Shown one piece after another: positions 33,800 to 34,907 of a stretch of 34,907 nt of DNA. Origin of the DNA: Sulfurovum sp. (GTDB lineage: Bacteria > Campylobacterota > Campylobacteria > Campylobacterales > Sulfurovaceae); contig DYNJ01000006.1 of the NCBI GenBank assembly GCA_020721085.1, positions 1 through 34,907 on the forward strand, given 5' to 3'. The first letter of the stretch is position 1. The number at the start of each line of letters is the position of its first letter. A program made the position numbers and the translations under genes. The notes under the pieces were generated by a model, which ran no database searches, was not told the DNA's origin, and was given only the letters and a program-made list of their open reading frames with translations.

Positions 33800-34030
33800 T
33801 TAATCAGGCGGTCTATACTTTTTTTTGCGCTCCTCTTCTCTTTTGCGCCGTTTCTCATCCATCATCTGCGCATCTCGGAGGTCTTCTGGATTGTCATATC
33901 TGGCGCCGTCAATAAACTTTGACTGATCATCAAACTGCCCTGTCTTGACACCCCACAATAGAGCTATCAGCCCTAATGCTCCAAGAAAAGTAGAAACTCC
34001 GAGCATCAATATAACTATGCTACCGCTCAC
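33800..34030 (-). CDS. ccoS: cbb3-type oxidase assembly protein CcoS
   Basis: A 76-residue protein with one N-terminal membrane helix (SIVILMLGVSTFLGALGLIALL) and the CcoS signature LLWGVKTGQFDD just after it, then a charged tail KRRKREEERKKKYRPPD. CcoS is needed for cofactor insertion into cbb3 oxidase. A GTG start at 34030 is chosen because AAGGAG lies seven bases upstream; longer ATG starts at 34057 and 34075 lack a ribosome binding site. The tail is longer and more basic than in many relatives, and the usual acidic segment is replaced by an Arg/Glu/Lys-rich helix. Confidence 0.88.
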   Translation of the reverse strand: MSGSIVILMLGVSTFLGALGLIALLWGVKTGQFDDQSKFIDGARYDNPEDLRDAQMMDEKRRKREEERKKKYRPPD

Positions 34031-34191
34031 TCTCAGGCTCCTTATATTTTGTGACATTATAGCATAACCACACAACTAAAACGAAAAGAGCCGATCTTGA
34101 TATCAAAAATAAAAACTATGATTTTATACACAAAATGAACAAAAATATGATATAGTTATATGAATGAATATCAAAAAGGAAGATTAGGTTT

Positions 34192-34767
34192 ATGAAAAAA
34201 TTTGTTTTTGCAATGGCTTGTTTAGGTACGCTTCTTTGCGCTCAAAGCACAGTCGGACTCAATATCAACAGTGAAGATATCGAAGCAGAAGGATCGATGG
34301 ATATAAGCTCTTTTGCCAACAGCGGAGGCGGCGGAACTGCCTATGTGGTCGATGCTAACTTTATCTATACCGAACGGGATGATACTCTTTTTGGTATCGG
34401 AGTGAGCGCGCACAATAGCTTCAGCGGACTTGAAGGACTCAATTTTGCCTTTGGAGCAAAGCTGATTATGCTAGATGATTTTGTAGCACTGCCGCTGATG
34501 GCGGAAGCCTCATATACACTGCCGCTGATCGAGACGATTCCTACGACAAGCCTCAGCGCCAGATTTTTGTATGCACCGCAACCGCTATCCTTCTCTGATG
34601 CCGAAAACTATCTTGAATTTCGCGCCGAAGCCGCTATGGAGGTGATCAGCTCCGTCTCAGTCTATCTAGGATATCGCAATATCGAAACAGAATATATCGT
34701 CTGGCATAAAGATACATACGAAACATACAATGACAGTGTGTACGGCGGACTCAAAATGGGTTTTTAA
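34192..34767 (+). CDS. YfaZ-like outer membrane protein
   Basis: A 191-residue protein with a signal peptide (MKKFVFAMACLGTLLCAQS, cleavage near residue 18) and a small predicted beta-barrel of alternating hydrophobic and polar residues ending in aromatic F. The pattern (AYVVDANFIYTERDDTLFGI, then GLNFAFGAKLIMLDD and YLEFRAEAAMEVISSVSVYL) resembles the YfaZ family of uncharacterised Gram-negative outer membrane proteins. Function is unknown. AAGGA lies 11 bases upstream and AGG three bases upstream, so the ribosome binding site is imperfect. A poorly defined AT-rich stretch precedes the gene. Confidence 0.7.
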   Translation: MKKFVFAMACLGTLLCAQSTVGLNINSEDIEAEGSMDISSFANSGGGGTAYVVDANFIYTERDDTLFGIGVSAHNSFSGLEGLNFAFGAKLIMLDDFVALPLMAEASYTLPLIETIPTTSLSARFLYAPQPLSFSDAENYLEFRAEAAMEVISSVSVYLGYRNIETEYIVWHKDTYETYNDSVYGGLKMGF

Positions 34768-34786
34768 CACGCTTTGGGTCTTGATA

Positions 34787-34795
34787 TGCTATGAT
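34787..34795 (+). promoter_or_regulatory. Extended -10 promoter of the galE-like gene
   Basis: TGCTATGAT differs from the recurring TGCTATAAT by one base. The predicted transcription start near 34802 leaves about 20 bases of leader holding AAGGAGGGG at 34809-34817. Confidence 0.5.
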
Positions 34796-34822
34796 TTTAC
34801 AAGCCATCAAGGAGGGGTTATA

Positions 34823-34907
34823 ATGCATATTTTAGTGACCGGAGGCGCCGGCTATATAGGTTCTCACACAGTTGTACTGCTACTTGAAGCAGGATATGAT
34901 GTCATAG
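34823..34907 (+). CDS. galE: NAD-dependent sugar epimerase, UDP-glucose 4-epimerase-like (N-terminus only)
   Basis: Only 28 residues lie inside the window: MHILVTGGAGYIGSHTVVLL and a few more. TGGAGYIGSHT is the NAD-binding motif of short-chain dehydrogenase-type sugar epimerases and matches GalE best. GalE interconverts UDP-glucose and UDP-galactose for surface polysaccharide. The start is well supported by AAGGAGGGG five bases upstream. The rest of the gene is outside, so related dehydratases cannot be excluded. Confidence 0.75.
   Translation, partial: MHILVTGGAGYIGSHTVVLLLEAGYDVI

Noticed and set aside
1-34907. CRISPR arrays, insertion sequences, prophage or toxin-antitoxin genes
   Set aside because: No regularly spaced direct repeats, transposase, integrase, phage structural or toxin-antitoxin motifs were seen on either strand.

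Overview
The window reads as chromosomal DNA of a Campylobacterota (Epsilonproteobacteria) member, most like the free-living sulfur/hydrogen-oxidising lineages (Sulfurovum, Sulfuricurvum, Sulfurimonas) by inference. The reasons are the bamD-lon block next to a divergent proC, a DciA-like gene directly before uvrC, a CetB/Aer-type PAS protein, the cbb3-oxidase assembly factors CcoI and CcoS, and an extended TGCTATAAT promoter element without a clear -35 box. Genes are densely packed. No tRNA, rRNA, transposase, integrase, prophage gene or CRISPR array was seen.

Layout. (1) 1-2401, minus: a small LptM-like lipoprotein, nadB (L-aspartate oxidase) and nhaD (Na+/H+ antiporter, cut by the window edge), an apparent operon. 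(2) 2372-4656, plus: DciA-like protein and uvrC, overlapping by one base. (3) 4701-18482, minus: a complete 13-gene complex I operon, nuoA-B-CD-E-F-G-H-I-J-K-L-M-N, almost every junction a stop/start overlap, followed by a phosphoglycolate-phosphatase-like gene. This is a full NADH-type enzyme with NuoE and NuoF, a fused NuoCD, a very short NuoG that still carries ligands for four Fe-S clusters, and a NuoH with an extra segment. (4) 18483-18841: an AT-rich divergent intergenic region holding the nuo promoter and two separate inverted-repeat elements. (5) 18842-24459, plus: a four-gene sensory cassette: Aer/CetB-like PAS protein, acidic repeat-containing Hpt protein, hybrid histidine kinase with a NIT-type sensor, and a single-domain response regulator. 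(6) 24558-27683, minus: lon and bamD. (7) 27789-31250: proC (+), then murI, rho and an unknown membrane protein (-). (8) 31276-34030: ccoI (+), preceded by a strong leader hairpin that ends at its ribosome binding site, and convergent ccoS (-). (9) 34192-34907: a YfaZ-like outer membrane protein and the start of a galE-like epimerase.

How it fits together. The nuo operon supplies a proton-pumping entry point for NADH electrons; CcoI and CcoS serve maturation of the cbb3 oxidase at the other end of an aerobic/microaerobic chain; NhaD handles sodium. The sensory cassette lies head-to-head with nuoA and combines a presumed FAD-binding redox/energy PAS module with a nitrate/nitrite-type sensor kinase. 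A link between respiratory state and this phosphorelay is attractive but is inference. The cassette has no DNA-binding or enzymatic output domain, so its target must lie elsewhere. The most interesting items for follow-up are the structured DNA/RNA upstream of the cassette, the cassette itself with its unusual Hpt protein, the unusual architecture of complex I, and the ccoI leader hairpin.
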